Below, piece by piece: positions 53,815 to 63,383 of a DNA stretch of 64,000 bases (position 1 is its first letter; each line of letters begins with the position of its first letter). This stretch comes from Bacteroidales bacterium (lineage in GTDB: Bacteria > Bacteroidota > Bacteroidia > Bacteroidales > UBA932). The stretch lies in the NCBI GenBank assembly GCA_017549505.1, contig JAFYUS010000003.1:62001-126000 (forward strand). Direction: 5' to 3'. Both the position numbers and the translations under genes were made by a program. The notes under the pieces were generated by a model, which saw only the letters and a list, made by a program, of their open reading frames with translations, did no database searches and was not told the origin of the DNA.

Positions 53815-55368
53815 TCAGATTTTTGCAGCACAGTTGATGCCGTCGAGGGCGGAGGAAACGATTCCTCCGGCGTATCCGGCGCCTTCGCCGCATGGATACA
53901 GGCCGGATATCTGGGTATGCTCCAATGTCTCAGGGTCGCGAGGGATACGCACAGGGGAAGAAGTGCGGGATTCGACGCCCAGAAGAAGGGCGTCGTTGGT
54001 GTAATAACCGTGCATCTTCTTGTTGCCGATCTGCGGGAAGGCATACTTCAGTCTCAGGGAAACATGCTCAGGAAGGAGCTCGTGCAGCGGTGCATTTGCC
54101 GCTCCAGGGTGGTATGATGTCTGAGGAAGGCCGGTGGAAGGAATCCTTCTGCAGAAGTCCATCATCCTCTGGGCAGGTGCCTTGAGCGAACCGGTGTACT
54201 CGAACATCTTTCTCTCGACATCCTTCTGGAACTGAAGGAGGGCGAGAGGACCATGCTGGGCATATTCAGGAAAATCTTCCGGTTCTATCTGCACTACTAC
54301 TCCGGAATTGGCCCATTTGGAGTTGCGGGCCGAATTTGACATTCCGTTCAGCACAAGTTCACCCTCTGCAGTAGCTGCAGGAACAAGTATTCCTCCCGGA
54401 CACATGCAGAAAGAGAACACTCCCCTTCCCTCGATCTGGGTTACGAACGAATACTCTGCAGTAGGCATGTATGGCTGGTACTTGCCGTGGTACTGTATCT
54501 TGTTGATCAATGACTGAGGATGTTCCACACGTACTCCAAGAGCAAATCCCTTGGCCTGGATCTCCCATCCTTTACGGTCGAACATCTCGTAGATATCGCG
54601 TGCTGAATGGCCTGTGGCGAGAATAACCTTACGTGAAGTATACACTGTTAATGAACCTGCTGATTCTGGGTCACTTACAGTTATGTCAAATGCTCCGTCA
54701 GGTCTCTTTACGATATCTGTCACACGTGAATCGAAATGGTACTCACCGCCATGTTCGATTATGCACTTACGGATATTTTCAACTACTGTAGGGAGCTTGT
54801 CGCTACCGATATGAGGATGGGCATCAATAAGGATGGAAGGATCGGCTCCGAAACGGACAAGCTGGTGGAGAACTTCGCGGATATCTCCTCTCTTGGACGA
54901 GCGGGTATATAGCTTTCCATCAGAAAAAGTACCTGCACCTCCTTCTCCGAAACAATAGTTTGAATCCGGATTGACAACTCCCTCCCTTGAAAGTTTCGCC
55001 ATATCATATTTTCTGGCATGAACGTCTTTTCCTCTCTCGAGAATAACAGGTTTGAAGCCGTTCATCAGAAGTCTGAGAGCAGCGAACATGCCCGCAGGAC
55101 CTGCACCCACAATCACTATCGGCTCAGCATTGGTCACATCCTTATACTCTTCTAGCACATATTCAGGCATGACCTCATCCGGCTTGTACACCTCAAGCCT
55201 GTAACGGTAAAGTATATCGGTACGGGCATCGATGGAACGACGCATGATGCGGTATTTCACCTGAGCCTTAGCCTTCGGAGACATTCCAAGGGCCTTTATT
55301 GCTGCATTCTGGATTTCTTCTTCAGAAAGTTCCTTGCCCAACTTGCAGGTAATTTCTATCTCTTTCAT
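53815..55368 (-). CDS. FAD-dependent oxidoreductase (NAD(FAD)-utilising dehydrogenase family)
   Basis: A 517-residue flavoprotein. An N-terminal alpha/beta domain (about 1-85, with KYRIMRRSIDARTDILYRY) precedes the FAD site IVIVGAGPAGMFAALRLL. Further blocks are NYCFGEGGAGTFSDGKLYTRS, VILATGHSARDIYEMF and the C-terminal GLYPCGEGAGYAGGIVSSALDG. The reaction is unknown; the family is widespread and conserved. It lies downstream of tsaD with a 14-base gap. Confidence 0.9.
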   Translation of the reverse strand: MKEIEITCKLGKELSEEEIQNAAIKALGMSPKAKAQVKYRIMRRSIDARTDILYRYRLEVYKPDEVMPEYVLEEYKDVTNAEPIVIVGAGPAGMFAALRLLMNGFKPVILERGKDVHARKYDMAKLSREGVVNPDSNYCFGEGGAGTFSDGKLYTRSSKRGDIREVLHQLVRFGADPSILIDAHPHIGSDKLPTVVENIRKCIIEHGGEYHFDSRVTDIVKRPDGAFDITVSDPESAGSLTVYTSRKVILATGHSARDIYEMFDRKGWEIQAKGFALGVRVEHPQSLINKIQYHGKYQPYMPTAEYSFVTQIEGRGVFSFCMCPGGILVPAATAEGELVLNGMSNSARNSKWANSGVVVQIEPEDFPEYAQHGPLALLQFQKDVERKMFEYTGSLKAPAQRMMDFCRRIPSTGLPQTSYHPGAANAPLHELLPEHVSLRLKYAFPQIGNKKMHGYYTNDALLLGVESRTSSPVRIPRDPETLEHTQISGLYPCGEGAGYAGGIVSSALDGINCAAKI

Positions 55369-55382
55369 AAAATGGTCGTCGT

Positions 55383-56405
55383 TTAAAATTCAGCCAGACG
55401 CGATACAGGCGCCACATCCAAAGAAGAACGCTCACCGTTCTGATAATGGAACCATCCCGCAATGGCAATCATGGCTGCATTGTCTGTAGTAAACTTGAAT
55501 TCCGGAAGGAATGTAGTCCAGCCTCTCTTGCGGCCTTCCTCTTCGACACGTGCTCTCAAACCGCTGTTGGCAGAGACTCCTCCGCCTATTGTAATCTGCT
55601 TTATACCAGTATGTTTAGCTGCCTTTATAAGCTTATCCATCAGAATATCGATCAGAGCCTTCTGGAAACTTGCACAGATGTCTGCCTTGTTCTTTTCCAT
55701 AAACTCAGGGTCGACAGCCATCTGGTCGCGCACGAAATACAGAAGCGAAGTCTTGATTCCGCTGAAGCTGTAGTCAAATCCAGGTATGTTTGGCTTCGAG
55801 AACTTATATTTCAAAGGATCTCCTTCCTTTGCCAGTCTGTCTACAATCGGGCCACCAGGATATCCCAGTCCCATCATCTTCGAACATTTGTCAAAAGCCT
55901 CACCTACCGCATCATCTATTGTCTGGCCAAGAATATCATATTCAAGAGGACTGTTCACACGCACGATCTGCGAGTTTCCTCCGGATACCAGAAGGCACAG
56001 ATAAGGGAATTCAGGCTGACGGTTTTCCTGGCCATGCTGCTTTATGAAATTTGCGAGTATATGGCCCTGAAGGTGATTCACCTCAACGAGAGGCTTATCC
56101 AACGACATGGCAAGTCCTTTGGCAAACGAAGTACCGACCAGAAGAGAACCAAGAAGGCCCGGGCCTCGGGTAAATGCAATGGCCGTGATATCTTCAGCCT
56201 TTATACCTGCGCGGGTTATCGCCTCACTCACAACCGGAACGATATTGACCTGATGCGCTCTCGACGCAAGTTCCGGTATCACTCCGCCATAAGCCTTGTG
56301 AACATCCTGACTTGCAAGCACATTGGACAAAAGATAGCCGTCCTTGATCACTGCTGCCGATGTGTCATCACACGATGACTCTATTCCTAAAATAATTTCT
56401 GACAT
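55383..56405 (-). CDS. tsaD: tRNA threonylcarbamoyladenosine transferase
   Basis: TsaD places the threonylcarbamoyl group on A37 of ANN-reading tRNAs. From the ATG at 56405 (MSEIILGIESSCDD) it has 340 residues. Metal ligands H111 and H115 lie in NHLQGH, as in the E. coli enzyme, and YLCLLVSGGNSQI, GGGVSANSGLR and FTTDNAAMIA complete the ASKHA fold. An ATG at 56414 is an alternative start. The gene that further modifies its product, mtaB, is also in this window. Confidence 0.95.
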   Translation of the reverse strand: MSEIILGIESSCDDTSAAVIKDGYLLSNVLASQDVHKAYGGVIPELASRAHQVNIVPVVSEAITRAGIKAEDITAIAFTRGPGLLGSLLVGTSFAKGLAMSLDKPLVEVNHLQGHILANFIKQHGQENRQPEFPYLCLLVSGGNSQIVRVNSPLEYDILGQTIDDAVGEAFDKCSKMMGLGYPGGPIVDRLAKEGDPLKYKFSKPNIPGFDYSFSGIKTSLLYFVRDQMAVDPEFMEKNKADICASFQKALIDILMDKLIKAAKHTGIKQITIGGGVSANSGLRARVEEEGRKRGWTTFLPEFKFTTDNAAMIAIAGWFHYQNGERSSLDVAPVSRLAEF

Positions 56406-56437
56406 ATAAGGCATGTTTTATGCTCATTTTGCACCGG

Positions 56438-56445
56438 CAAAAATA
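56438..56445 (-). promoter_or_regulatory. tsaD promoter (-7 box)
   Basis: The minus-strand box reads TATTTTTG (TAnnTTTG), 32 bases upstream of the ATG at 56405. It faces away from the tamB box at 56469-56476, 23 bases away. Confidence 0.6.
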
Positions 56446-56468
56446 CGGATTTTCTCCGATATTTTTAC

Positions 56469-56476
56469 TATTTTTG
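56469..56476 (+). promoter_or_regulatory. tamB-like gene promoter (-7 box)
   Basis: TATTTTTG matches TAnnTTTG. It lies inside the longest open frame of the tamB-like gene, so transcription should begin near 56483 and translation downstream of that point. Confidence 0.6.
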
Positions 56477-56514
56477 CAAGTTGGAGAACAAAAAGCAAAA
56501 GGGTTATAAAAAGG

Positions 56515-59500
56515 TTGATAAAAATACTCTGGCGTATCGTCGTGGCAACGGCCAGTTTCCTGTTTGCAGCTGCACTGGCAATCCAGATGCCGCAGGTGCA
56601 GACCTTCGTCGCAGACAAGGTCGTCAGAACCCTTTCCGAAAAATTCGAAGGAGACATTTCCTTTGAGAAGATCCATCTCAAGCCATTCACCACCCTGGTC
56701 CTCAAGAACGTCACCATCATAGACAGAAACCCTTATCAGGACAGACTGGACTCAGCAAGCGTGAAGATTGACACGTTTTTCCGCGCAGAATACATAATTG
56801 CAAAGTTTACTCTGGAAGGGCTAAGGAAGCATGAAGGAATACATCTGAACAAGGCCTTCATCGACAACGCGCAGATGAATCTGGTCATAGAAGACAAGGT
56901 TGATACCGGAGATGGAGACAGACAGACAGACAATCTTTCCAGGATTTTTCAGATAAAGAAGCCTGCAGAGCCTAAAAGAAGTGAAAAGGAGATATTCCAC
57001 ATAAAGAAAGTCGAGATCAGAAACATGGGCTTCGCAATGAAGAACTATGAATCAGACAGGAAACTTTTTGAGGGAGGAGGCATTGACTGGAACGACCTTG
57101 ACGTAAGCGACATCAACCTTAACGCAAAAGGCCTGATGTTCAAGGGAGGAATCATGTCCGGAGAACTCACATCATTATCATTCCGTGAGAAAAGCGGATA
57201 TATGATGGACAACATATGCGGAAGTGCAAAAGTAGGCAGAGGACAGACTCTCGTAGAAGACCTCCACATTGAAGACCCATGGTCCGACATGAATCTTCCT
57301 CTATACAGGATGAGTTATGACAATTCCAAGTCATTCCAGGACTTCATACATCTTGTCAGGCTGGAAGGAGATATCGCAGAAAGCCGCCTGGACTTCAAGA
57401 CTCTCAGTTATTTCGCACCTGAACTTTCCGGCAATGATCTGATTGCCGGGATATCCGGCAACATGTCCGGATACATCGATGCCTTCACCTTCTCGGACCT
57501 CCGTATCCGATCAGAAGCCGGTGGCTTCAGAGGAAGAGCATCCGGAAGGCTGGTCGGTCTTCCGGAAATCGAAGACACCTACCTTCAGGCAAGACTGGAC
57601 GACTTTACATTCACAAGCAAGGGCCTTGAGAGATTCATCTCGGAATGGACAAGAGACAGCAAGCTTCCTGACCTTGGAAAATATGCCAAAGGTACGACAT
57701 TCTCACTTGATGCAAGATGTACAGGTATGATGAACGATCTGGACATCGATGCATCAATCAATTCACTTATCGGCAAGGCAGATGCTGATGTCAAGCTCGC
57801 GAACATTGTGAATGCCGGCAGTCGGACAAACATTTCCGGTTACGTGAATACAGAAGATCTCGATATAGGAAAAATTCTTGACATCGACCTTCTAGGTCCG
57901 GTCACATTGAAGACAAAGCTCAAAGCTGGTCTCGGCAATCAGGACAGTCCCTCAGAACTTCATATCGACACGCTCAAGATAGACAGGCTTCATGCAAACG
58001 GATATGACTATAGCGAAATCACTGCTCTAGGAGATATTTCTTCAAAAGGATTCAACGGAAGCATCGTATGTCACGACCCGAACCTCAATTTCCTCTTCAA
58101 TGGTGCCTTCGCATTCTCTGCCAAGACTCAGAACGCAAGATACAAGTTCGTTGCATACCTGCCGTATGCTGACTTGCATGCCATAAACATAGACAAGAGA
58201 GGCATGTCAAGGGTAAACCTCATGGCAAGTGCAGACTTCACAAGAATAAATACAGGGAACGTACACGGAAGAATCGATATAGGCGACATAGTTCTCCAGA
58301 ACAGCACAAACAGATATGACATCGGAAACATCAATCTCATGTCATACAGCAGCGACAGCACCTATACCATCCGCATGGATTCCAGATTTGCCGCCGGTAA
58401 ATATTCAGGAACCGCTCCGGTAACGACTTTCATCAAAGATGTCAGGGACGTAACCTTGAAGAAGGAACTCCCTGCATTGTTTACCGACTCCACATATGTA
58501 TGGAAGGGGTATTCATACAATCTCGACTTCAAGTTCAACAATTCCATGGACCTTCTCAGTTTCGTAATGCCGGGATTATATATTGAAGAAGGCACACAAT
58601 TCAAGGCGTCATTGGACAAGAAGGGACATCTGTCAGCAAAACTGCATTCAAACAGGCTAGCCTTCAGAAAGGACTACCTCAAAGGCATGAATGCCGAGAT
58701 AGATAACGGAAATGATGCACTGGAAGGACTGATTGACTGTTCGGAACTGAAGATAGCATCCCTGTCATTGAAGGACAGCCATCTTGACCTGCACGGAAAG
58801 GATAATGGCCTGGGCGTCAGATTTGACTTTGACAACCAGACTGAAATGAGGAATTCCGGAGAACTCATAATGCACGGCACATTCGACAGGGATAAGGATG
58901 GGCTTGGAATCGGAGTGGAATTCCTTCCTTCATCAGTATTCTTCAATGCCAGACAATGGAATCTCCAGCCTTCGGAACTGGTGTACAAGAACGGGGCTGT
59001 GGATGTCAGGAATCTTGACATCGTATCCGGAAGTGAACGGATAAACATCGAAGGCAAGGCATCAAAGGAAAACAGAGACACCTTGAATCTAAATCTTGAA
59101 AGATTCGACATATCCATAGCAGACCACCTCATAGGACAGGATTTCGGTATAAAGGGAATAGCATCGGGATCGATACAGCTTACCTCCCCTCTTGATCAGA
59201 AAGGTATCCTGGCCGACATAATCTGCGATTCAACCTCATTTGCCGGAACACCGGTAGGAATCCTCAACATAGGAAGCCGCTGGAATGAAGACGAAGAGAA
59301 TTTCAGAATCTTCATCAGAAACGAACATGAAGGTAACAGCAACATAAATGCTTATGGTACTTTCAAACCTCGCGGAAACATACTTGACATGACAGCCGAC
59401 CTTGACAGGCTGAGCATCAGTTATGCACAGCCGTTGCTGGACGAAATATTCAGCGAGATGGGAGGATACATATCGGGAAGTATTGATGCTAACGGTCCGG

Positions 59501-61071
59501 TTTCAAATCTGAAGATAACCAGCAATGATACAAGACTGGATGACGGAAGGCTGAAAGTTGCATATACACATGTACCATACAATCTGGAAGGAACACTACA
59601 CATTGATGAGACAGGAGTTTATTTCGACGAGATGACCTTACGTGACGACCATGACGGAACAGGAAGGATAGGAGGAAGCATAAACTGGGACCACCTGCGC
59701 AACCTAAGGTTCAACACCGCCATCAGTGTCAATGATGTGGAAGCCATCAACATACCGGAAGATGCTGCAGATGCATTCTACGGAAACGTATCCGTGACTG
59801 GTAATGTAAATATCACCGGACCAGCAAAGTCCATCGTGTTGAGTATCGATGCATTGACCGACGGCGCAGGTCAGGTGCATGTACCTGTGAATACCGCCGC
59901 CATCGGAAAGGTCACCAACCTTCTTAAGTTCAATGAAGTCGTGACACCTGTGGCAATAGACCCATATGAAGCGATGATGGTCAAGATCGATTCCGAGGAT
60001 GATGACGAAAGTAACCTCACAGTCAAAGTGCGCGTCAATGCGCAGCCTGACGTCGAGGTCTTCGTAGAGATAGACAAAGCGACAGGCAACGTGCTGTCCG
60101 GACACGGAAACGGTCTTCTTGACATGGAAGTAGGAGACGACAGATTCAATATCAATGGCGACTACATTCTAAGCGGTGGAAACTACAGATTTGCAGCTAT
60201 GGGACTGGTCAGCAGAGATTTCGAAATCGAGGACGGCAGCTCGATCCGATTCAACGGAGATATCATGAACAGTACATTGGACATCAATGCATTATACAGG
60301 ACCAAGGCAGCGCTTTCCACTCTTCTTGCCGATGAAGAATCAGTATCGCACAAGAGAAATGTCAACTGCGGCATAAGCCTTACCGGAAAACTCAGCAATC
60401 CGGAAATCGGATTCAGCATTGATGTTCCCGACCTCAACCCTATGATCAAGTCAAGGGTAGAGAGTGCAATAAATACAGAAGACAAATTGCAGAAGCAGTT
60501 CCTGTGGCTCCTTGTTTCAGGTAACTTCCTTCCTGACGAGCAGTCCGGAATCGTAAACAACACGACATCCCTTTACTCGAATGCAGCTACAGAACTTATA
60601 GCAAACCAGTTGAACAACATATTCGAGAAGCTGGACATTCCTCTTGACCTTGGTCTCAACTACCAGGCCAATGAAAGCGGAAACGACATGTTCGACGTCG
60701 CCGTATCCACCCAGCTTTTCAACAACAGGGTCGTGGTAAACGGTAACATCGGAAACAAGCAGTATACGACATCCGGTGCGCAGAACGACGTGGTAGGTGA
60801 CCTTGACATAGAAATCAAGCTCAACCGCTCGGGAGCATTCAGACTCAATCTGTTCTCACATTCAGCTGACCAGTTCTCGAACTACCTTGACAACTCGCAG
60901 AGAAACGGAGTCGGTCTGATGTATCAGACTGAGTTCAACTCTTTCGGAAGATTCATAAGGAACATTTTCTCAAGCAAGGCCAAGAGACAGGAGGCAAGGA
61001 TGCAGGAAGAGCAGGCCATGCTTCAGGGAAAGAAAACAAGCATAATGATAGAAGACAATGGAAAACAATAA
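56515..61071 (+). CDS. TamB-like translocation/assembly (DUF490, AsmA-like) envelope protein
   Basis: A very large envelope protein of about 1518 residues, anchored by one N-terminal span (ILWRIVVATASFLFAAALAIQ). The body is a long beta-rich series of repeats rich in Asp, Gly and Asn, as in TamB and other bridge-like lipid-transfer proteins. The C-terminal DUF490 domain has VNCGISLTGKLSNPEIGFSIDVPDLNP, QKQFLWLLVSGNF and NGNIGNKQYTTSG. It likely spans the periplasm. I chose the TTG at 56515 because the promoter lies upstream of it; an in-frame ATG at 56413 would be untranscribed from that promoter. Its end overlaps the next gene by 14 bases. Confidence 0.85.
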   Translation: MIKILWRIVVATASFLFAAALAIQMPQVQTFVADKVVRTLSEKFEGDISFEKIHLKPFTTLVLKNVTIIDRNPYQDRLDSASVKIDTFFRAEYIIAKFTLEGLRKHEGIHLNKAFIDNAQMNLVIEDKVDTGDGDRQTDNLSRIFQIKKPAEPKRSEKEIFHIKKVEIRNMGFAMKNYESDRKLFEGGGIDWNDLDVSDINLNAKGLMFKGGIMSGELTSLSFREKSGYMMDNICGSAKVGRGQTLVEDLHIEDPWSDMNLPLYRMSYDNSKSFQDFIHLVRLEGDIAESRLDFKTLSYFAPELSGNDLIAGISGNMSGYIDAFTFSDLRIRSEAGGFRGRASGRLVGLPEIEDTYLQARLDDFTFTSKGLERFISEWTRDSKLPDLGKYAKGTTFSLDARCTGMMNDLDIDASINSLIGKADADVKLANIVNAGSRTNISGYVNTEDLDIGKILDIDLLGPVTLKTKLKAGLGNQDSPSELHIDTLKIDRLHANGYDYSEITALGDISSKGFNGSIVCHDPNLNFLFNGAFAFSAKTQNARYKFVAYLPYADLHAINIDKRGMSRVNLMASADFTRINTGNVHGRIDIGDIVLQNSTNRYDIGNINLMSYSSDSTYTIRMDSRFAAGKYSGTAPVTTFIKDVRDVTLKKELPALFTDSTYVWKGYSYNLDFKFNNSMDLLSFVMPGLYIEEGTQFKASLDKKGHLSAKLHSNRLAFRKDYLKGMNAEIDNGNDALEGLIDCSELKIASLSLKDSHLDLHGKDNGLGVRFDFDNQTEMRNSGELIMHGTFDRDKDGLGIGVEFLPSSVFFNARQWNLQPSELVYKNGAVDVRNLDIVSGSERINIEGKASKENRDTLNLNLERFDISIADHLIGQDFGIKGIASGSIQLTSPLDQKGILADIICDSTSFAGTPVGILNIGSRWNEDEENFRIFIRNEHEGNSNINAYGTFKPRGNILDMTADLDRLSISYAQPLLDEIFSEMGGYISGSIDANGPVSNLKITSNDTRLDDGRLKVAYTHVPYNLEGTLHIDETGVYFDEMTLRDDHDGTGRIGGSINWDHLRNLRFNTAISVNDVEAINIPEDAADAFYGNVSVTGNVNITGPAKSIVLSIDALTDGAGQVHVPVNTAAIGKVTNLLKFNEVVTPVAIDPYEAMMVKIDSEDDDESNLTVKVRVNAQPDVEVFVEIDKATGNVLSGHGNGLLDMEVGDDRFNINGDYILSGGNYRFAAMGLVSRDFEIEDGSSIRFNGDIMNSTLDINALYRTKAALSTLLADEESVSHKRNVNCGISLTGKLSNPEIGFSIDVPDLNPMIKSRVESAINTEDKLQKQFLWLLVSGNFLPDEQSGIVNNTTSLYSNAATELIANQLNNIFEKLDIPLDLGLNYQANESGNDMFDVAVSTQLFNNRVVVNGNIGNKQYTTSGAQNDVVGDLDIEIKLNRSGAFRLNLFSHSADQFSNYLDNSQRNGVGLMYQTEFNSFGRFIRNIFSSKAKRQEARMQEEQAMLQGKKTSIMIEDNGKQ

Positions 61072-61771
61072 AGGCCGACTATATCTGATACCGTCTCCGC
61101 TAGGAGACAATGACCCGGCGGATGTGATTCCGCTTCCTGTCCTGGAATCCCTGAAAGGGTTCAGGACTTTTGTCGTCGAGGAGGTAAGGACTGCCAGAAG
61201 ATATCTTTCGAAAGCTGGTCTCAAGGGCCAGATAGGAGAACTGCAGTTCTTCGAATTGAACGAACATACTGACGCCGCGACTATCGAAGGATACCTTCGT
61301 CTGTTCGACAACGGAAATGATGTAGCTTTGATTTCAGAAGCCGGACTCCCGGCAGTCGCTGATCCTGGCGCCCAGCTGGTCGCCTTGGCTCATCGTCATG
61401 GAATCGAGGTCGTACCTGCCGTAGGACCGTCATCACTGATGCTGGCACTGATGGCATCAGGACTGAACGGACAGTCATTCGCATTCTGCGGATACATACC
61501 GGCAAAGACTGACGAAAGGAGAAGCAGGCTGAAGACATTGGAAAAGGTATCTGCACAGCTCAAGCAGACACAGATACTCATTGAAACCCCGTACAGAAAC
61601 GATTCTCTGTTCGCGGACATACTTTCAGTATGCGGAGCATCTACAAGAGTATGTGTTGCGGCCAACATAACAATGCCTGACGCATATATAAAGACAAAGA
61701 AGGTATCTGAGTGGAAGAAGGAAGGTCTTGTAATCGGCAAGAGGCCTTGTGTATTTTTGATTCTTGCATAA
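61058..61771 (+). CDS. RsmI-like SAM-dependent methyltransferase
   Basis: A 237-residue tetrapyrrole-methylase-fold protein. LYLIPSPLGD, the VEEVRTARRYL segment, ALISEAGLPAVADPGAQLV and VVPAVGPSSLMLALMASGLNGQSFAFCGY match RsmI-type enzymes, which methylate C1402 of 16S rRNA. It is shorter than E. coli RsmI, lacking the C-terminal extension, and belongs to a second RsmI-like group seen in Bacteroidota. Target specificity is therefore uncertain. It overlaps tamB upstream by 14 bases and folB downstream by one base. Confidence 0.87.
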   Translation: MENNKGRLYLIPSPLGDNDPADVIPLPVLESLKGFRTFVVEEVRTARRYLSKAGLKGQIGELQFFELNEHTDAATIEGYLRLFDNGNDVALISEAGLPAVADPGAQLVALAHRHGIEVVPAVGPSSLMLALMASGLNGQSFAFCGYIPAKTDERRSRLKTLEKVSAQLKQTQILIETPYRNDSLFADILSVCGASTRVCVAANITMPDAYIKTKKVSEWKKEGLVIGKRPCVFLILA

Positions 61772-62136
61772 TGGAAAAGACGGGAATAATAGAGCTTGAA
61801 GGAATGGAGTTCAAGGCATATCATGGATGTCTTGAGCAGGAAAAAGTGCGCGGCAATCTCTTCACTGTGGATTTTCGCGGAGAACTCGACCTTTCTGCGG
61901 CAGCAGAAAGCGACAATCTGAATGATACGCTGAATTACGGTGAGATATATGATATCGTAGCTGAAGAGATGTCACTGCCGTCGGAATTGCTTGAAAACGT
62001 AGCTGGACGCATAGTCAAGGCAATTGAGAAGAATTTCCCGCAACTTATTACGTTTTCTGTACGCGTGTCAAAGAAACGCCCTCCGGTAGAGGGAGTGGCT
62101 CAATGGTCACGTGTAACTTTGTTCCATAGAAGATAA
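61771..62136 (+). CDS. folB: Dihydroneopterin aldolase
   Basis: A 121-residue folate-pathway enzyme. I start at 61771 (MEKTGIIELEGMEFKAYHG), coupled to the upstream stop as TAATG. Family features are FKAYHGCLEQEK, NDTLNYGEIYDIV and ENVAGRIVKAI, and the C-terminal VRVSKKRPPVEG. It converts dihydroneopterin to hydroxymethyl-dihydropterin. It is coupled by another one-base overlap to mtaB. Confidence 0.94.
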   Translation: MEKTGIIELEGMEFKAYHGCLEQEKVRGNLFTVDFRGELDLSAAAESDNLNDTLNYGEIYDIVAEEMSLPSELLENVAGRIVKAIEKNFPQLITFSVRVSKKRPPVEGVAQWSRVTLFHRR

Positions 62137-63383
62137 TGAGAATCAGTTTTATAACACTAGGGTGTAAGCTGAATTACGCCGAGACTTCCACATATGAAAG
62201 AGCGCTTCTGAAAGAAGGGCTCGAGGCTGTGCCGTGGAGCAAGGGAGCGGACATCTTCCTTGTGAATACATGTACGGTAACCGAGCATTCGGACAAAAAG
62301 AGCCGTAACATCATCCGTAAGCTGCACAGGCAGAATCCTGATGCATTGATATATGTGACAGGATGTTACGCCCAGCTGAAAAAAGCGGAGATAGAGGCCA
62401 TCGAAGGGGTTACCGCAGTATTTGGAGCCACTGAGAAAAGCCTTATCGTCCCGACGATCCTCGCGCGCCTGGAAGGCCGCGAGCTCTGTGACCGGGACTT
62501 GAGCACGTTCTTCCCGGCATATTCGAGCGGGGAAAGAACCCGCTCATTCCTGAAGGTCCAGGACGGATGTGACTATAAATGTCACTATTGCACAGTACCA
62601 TATGCACGCGGCGAAAGCAGGAACATACCTATAGCCGAAATCATTCCGCAGGCGGAAGCCATAGCAGCGGAAGGGATCAAGGAGATCGTTCTGACCGGAG
62701 TCAATACAGGAGACTTCGGTAAATCTACAGGAGAGACTTTCTTTGAACTGATCAAGCAGCTGAATGATGTAGAAGGTATCGAAAGATACAGGATTTCATC
62801 CATCGAACCTAACCTTCTGACTGAAGAGATGATTGACTGGATAACTTCAGGAACTAAGTTCCTCCCCCACTACCATATTCCTCTCCAGTCCGGATGCGAC
62901 ACCATCTTACGCGAGATGGGACGACGTTATGATACCGCTGCATTCTCACATAAGATAGATTACATACGCAGACGTACTGAAGTTCCCGGAGGGCCGAAGG
63001 TCTTCTTCGGAATCGACGTTATCGTCGGATTTCCCGGAGAAACCGATGAACTTTTCATGGAAACATACACATTCCTTCGTGATGTCGTACGCCCGGCATT
63101 CATCCACATCTTCCCTTATTCCCGCAGAGCCGGTACGCCTGCCGCTTCAAGGAAGGACCAGGTTCAGGATTGCGTGAAGACAAAGAGGGTTCAGATGCTT
63201 GAGGCTCTTTGCGAAGAACTGCATAAGGAATTCATAGAGAGCAATAACGGAGTGGCCGAGAAGGTTCTCTTCGAGAGCACAGACAAGAAGGGCATGATGG
63301 AAGGCTACACCGGAAACTACATAAGGATATCACGTAAATACGATCCCGAACTCATAGGGAAGATTGTCGACGTAACCATATGA
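62136..63383 (+). CDS. mtaB: tRNA t6A37 methylthiotransferase
   Basis: A 415-residue radical SAM enzyme that adds a methylthio group to t6A37 in tRNA. The N-terminal cluster domain begins TLGCKLNYAETSTYE and includes LVNTCTVTEHSDKKSR and VTGCYAQ. The radical SAM site is DGCDYKCHYCTVPYARG (CxxxCxxC). The C-terminal region looks like a TRAM-type domain. The TLGCKLN start and NTCTVT distinguish MtaB from MiaB and RimO. It ends in an ATGA overlap with the hydrolase gene. Confidence 0.93.
   Translation: MRISFITLGCKLNYAETSTYERALLKEGLEAVPWSKGADIFLVNTCTVTEHSDKKSRNIIRKLHRQNPDALIYVTGCYAQLKKAEIEAIEGVTAVFGATEKSLIVPTILARLEGRELCDRDLSTFFPAYSSGERTRSFLKVQDGCDYKCHYCTVPYARGESRNIPIAEIIPQAEAIAAEGIKEIVLTGVNTGDFGKSTGETFFELIKQLNDVEGIERYRISSIEPNLLTEEMIDWITSGTKFLPHYHIPLQSGCDTILREMGRRYDTAAFSHKIDYIRRRTEVPGGPKVFFGIDVIVGFPGETDELFMETYTFLRDVVRPAFIHIFPYSRRAGTPAASRKDQVQDCVKTKRVQMLEALCEELHKEFIESNNGVAEKVLFESTDKKGMMEGYTGNYIRISRKYDPELIGKIVDVTI

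Noticed and set aside
53808..54044. Upstream extension of the M64 peptidase frame by 79 codons
   Set aside because: The extension overlaps the FAD protein gene and reads as low-complexity; the start at 53807 begins a clear signal peptide.
55446..56378. Plus-strand open frame of 310 codons opposite tsaD
   Set aside because: tsaD on the minus strand has all catalytic motifs; the opposite frame has none.
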